Shown: piece after piece, positions 14,070 to 14,661 of the stretch
Numbering within the stretch: the first letter of the stretch is position 1
How the letters are laid out: the number at the start of each line of letters is the position of its first letter
From: Poriferisodalis sp964484385
Lineage (GTDB): Bacteria > Actinomycetota > Acidimicrobiia > Acidimicrobiales > Poriferisodalaceae
Direction: 5' to 3'
Length of the DNA: 14,661 nucleotides
Assembly: GCA_964484385.1 (NCBI GenBank)
Contig: CAZAFV010000066.1
Span: 1 to 14,661 of the forward strand
Position numbers and translations under genes: made by a program
The notes under the pieces: generated by a model
What the model saw: the letters and a program-made list of their open reading frames with translations, nothing else
Databases searched by the model: none
Told to the model about the DNA's origin: nothing

Positions 14070-14114
14070 CTCACGCTCCCCTGATCAGGCCGCGGCCATC
14101 GCGACGGCTCGACG
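14061..14114. repeat. Copy A of the duplicated sucC-tail / sucD-start segment
   Basis: This copy spans the last nine codons of sucC, its stop, a GGGGAG Shine-Dalgarno and ATG-AGC-ATC. The layout is what one expects of an original sucC/sucD junction with a 15-bp spacer, but the frame it opens is not that of SucD. Over the 27 bases of sucC tail the two copies agree at about 19. Confidence 0.6.
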
Positions 14115-14661
14115 GGCAGCGTCGAGCATGGTCGGCTCCATCACCAGCTTCTCGTTGAGGTGCGGTGCGAGGATCTCGCGCCCTTCGGCGGCGTTGGTGC
14201 CGTCGAGGCGCAGCACGATCGGGGCTTCGATGTCGACCGCGTCGAGCGCCCCGATGATGCCGTTGGCCACTTCCTCGCCGCGGGTGATGCCGCCGAAGAT
14301 GTTGATGAAGATGGCCCGCACGTCGGGGTCGTTGTTGATGACCTCGAGCGCGTTGGCCATCACCTGGGCGTTGGCGCCGCCGCCGATGTCGAGGAAGTTG
14401 GCGGGCTTGCCGCCCACCTGGTTCACCACGTCGACGGTGCTCATCGCCAGCCCGGCGCCGTTGGCGATCACACCGACGCTGCCGGCCAGGCCCACGTACT
14501 GCAGGCCCTTGGCGTGGGCAGCCTCTTCGCGCTCGTCACGGGGCTGGGTCTCGTCGTACTGCGCGTAGTCCTCGTGGCGGAAGACGGCGTTGGCGTCGAG
14601 GGTGACCTTGGCGTCGAGCACGTGCACCCGGCCCTCGGGCGTGAGGATCAGCGGGTTGATC
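14085..14661 (-). CDS. sucC: Succinate-CoA ligase, beta subunit (C-terminal part)
   Basis: The frame is open to the right edge, so the N-terminal ATP-grasp portion is outside the window; about 191 residues are visible. The first visible residues INPLILTPEGRVHVLDAKVTLD are the end of the ATP-grasp domain, with the Mg-binding Asn and Asp. Then follow the CoA-ligase-domain motifs GLAGSVGVIANGAGLAMSTVD and GGKPANFLDIGGGA, then INIFGGITRGEEVANGII and LRLDGTNAAEGREIL. The protein ends ARRAVAMAAA. It pairs with sucD 88 bp downstream. The TGA lies in the perfect palindrome CCTGATCAGG (14080-14089). Confidence 0.96.
   Translation of the reverse strand, partial: INPLILTPEGRVHVLDAKVTLDANAVFRHEDYAQYDETQPRDEREEAAHAKGLQYVGLAGSVGVIANGAGLAMSTVDVVNQVGGKPANFLDIGGGANAQVMANALEVINNDPDVRAIFINIFGGITRGEEVANGIIGALDAVDIEAPIVLRLDGTNAAEGREILAPHLNEKLVMEPTMLDAARRAVAMAAA

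Noticed and set aside
1..14661. CRISPR arrays, insertion sequences, integrases or attachment sites
   Set aside because: I saw no regularly spaced long repeats, transposase motifs or terminal inverted repeats; the only spaced repeats are the three short hairpins at 10084-10156.

Overview
The window is high-GC bacterial DNA with GTG and TTG starts, several genes that appear leaderless, and an actinobacterial-type 329-residue malate dehydrogenase. The order sucC-sucD ... folD ... mdh on one strand recalls the backbone of actinobacterial chromosomes such as Streptomyces. My best guess is an actinobacterium of the Acidimicrobiia type. That is inference from gene order and protein flavour, not from a marker gene. 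A run of ten Ns at 2151-2160 shows that this is a draft assembly.

Layout: 1-690 holds two orphan antitoxin-like genes, a 3' fragment on the + strand and an XRE/HigA-like protein on the - strand. 695-1684 is mdh (-). 1888-4354 is a compact regulated cassette. It has a PaaX-family regulator (-, interrupted by the N gap), a perfect 16-bp palindrome in the divergent promoter, a 370-residue Rieske oxygenase (+) whose mRNA looks leaderless, and a translationally coupled 90-residue tryptophan-rich membrane protein (+). 4376-6613 returns to the backbone with folD (-) and a MenJ-like geranylgeranyl reductase (-). 6704-10096 is a second oxygenase cluster: a 545-residue Rieske oxygenase (+), a VOC-superfamily protein (-) and a 406-residue Rieske oxygenase (+). 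10150-11752 has a pyridoxamine-phosphate-oxidase-like flavoprotein and a flippase-like (UPF0104/LPG synthase TM) membrane protein, both (-). 11908-13068 is a GT4 glycosyltransferase (+). 13112-14661 is sucD and the 3' part of sucC (-).

How it fits together: the minus-strand genes mdh, folD, sucC and sucD are central metabolism (two TCA-cycle steps and one-carbon folate). The MenJ-like gene fits respiratory menaquinone. The plus-strand oxygenase genes look like catabolic or biosynthetic modules placed between backbone genes. The window holds three separate Rieske alpha subunits but no ferredoxin, reductase or beta subunit, so electrons must come from elsewhere. The substrates cannot be read from the sequence.

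The most unusual points are the Rieske/tryptophan-rich membrane protein pair under a PaaX-type switch, a degenerate duplication of the sucC tail and sucD start that leaves a 23-codon leader ORF between them, a three-unit hairpin repeat spanning two convergent stop codons, and a run of stop codons sitting inside short inverted repeats.
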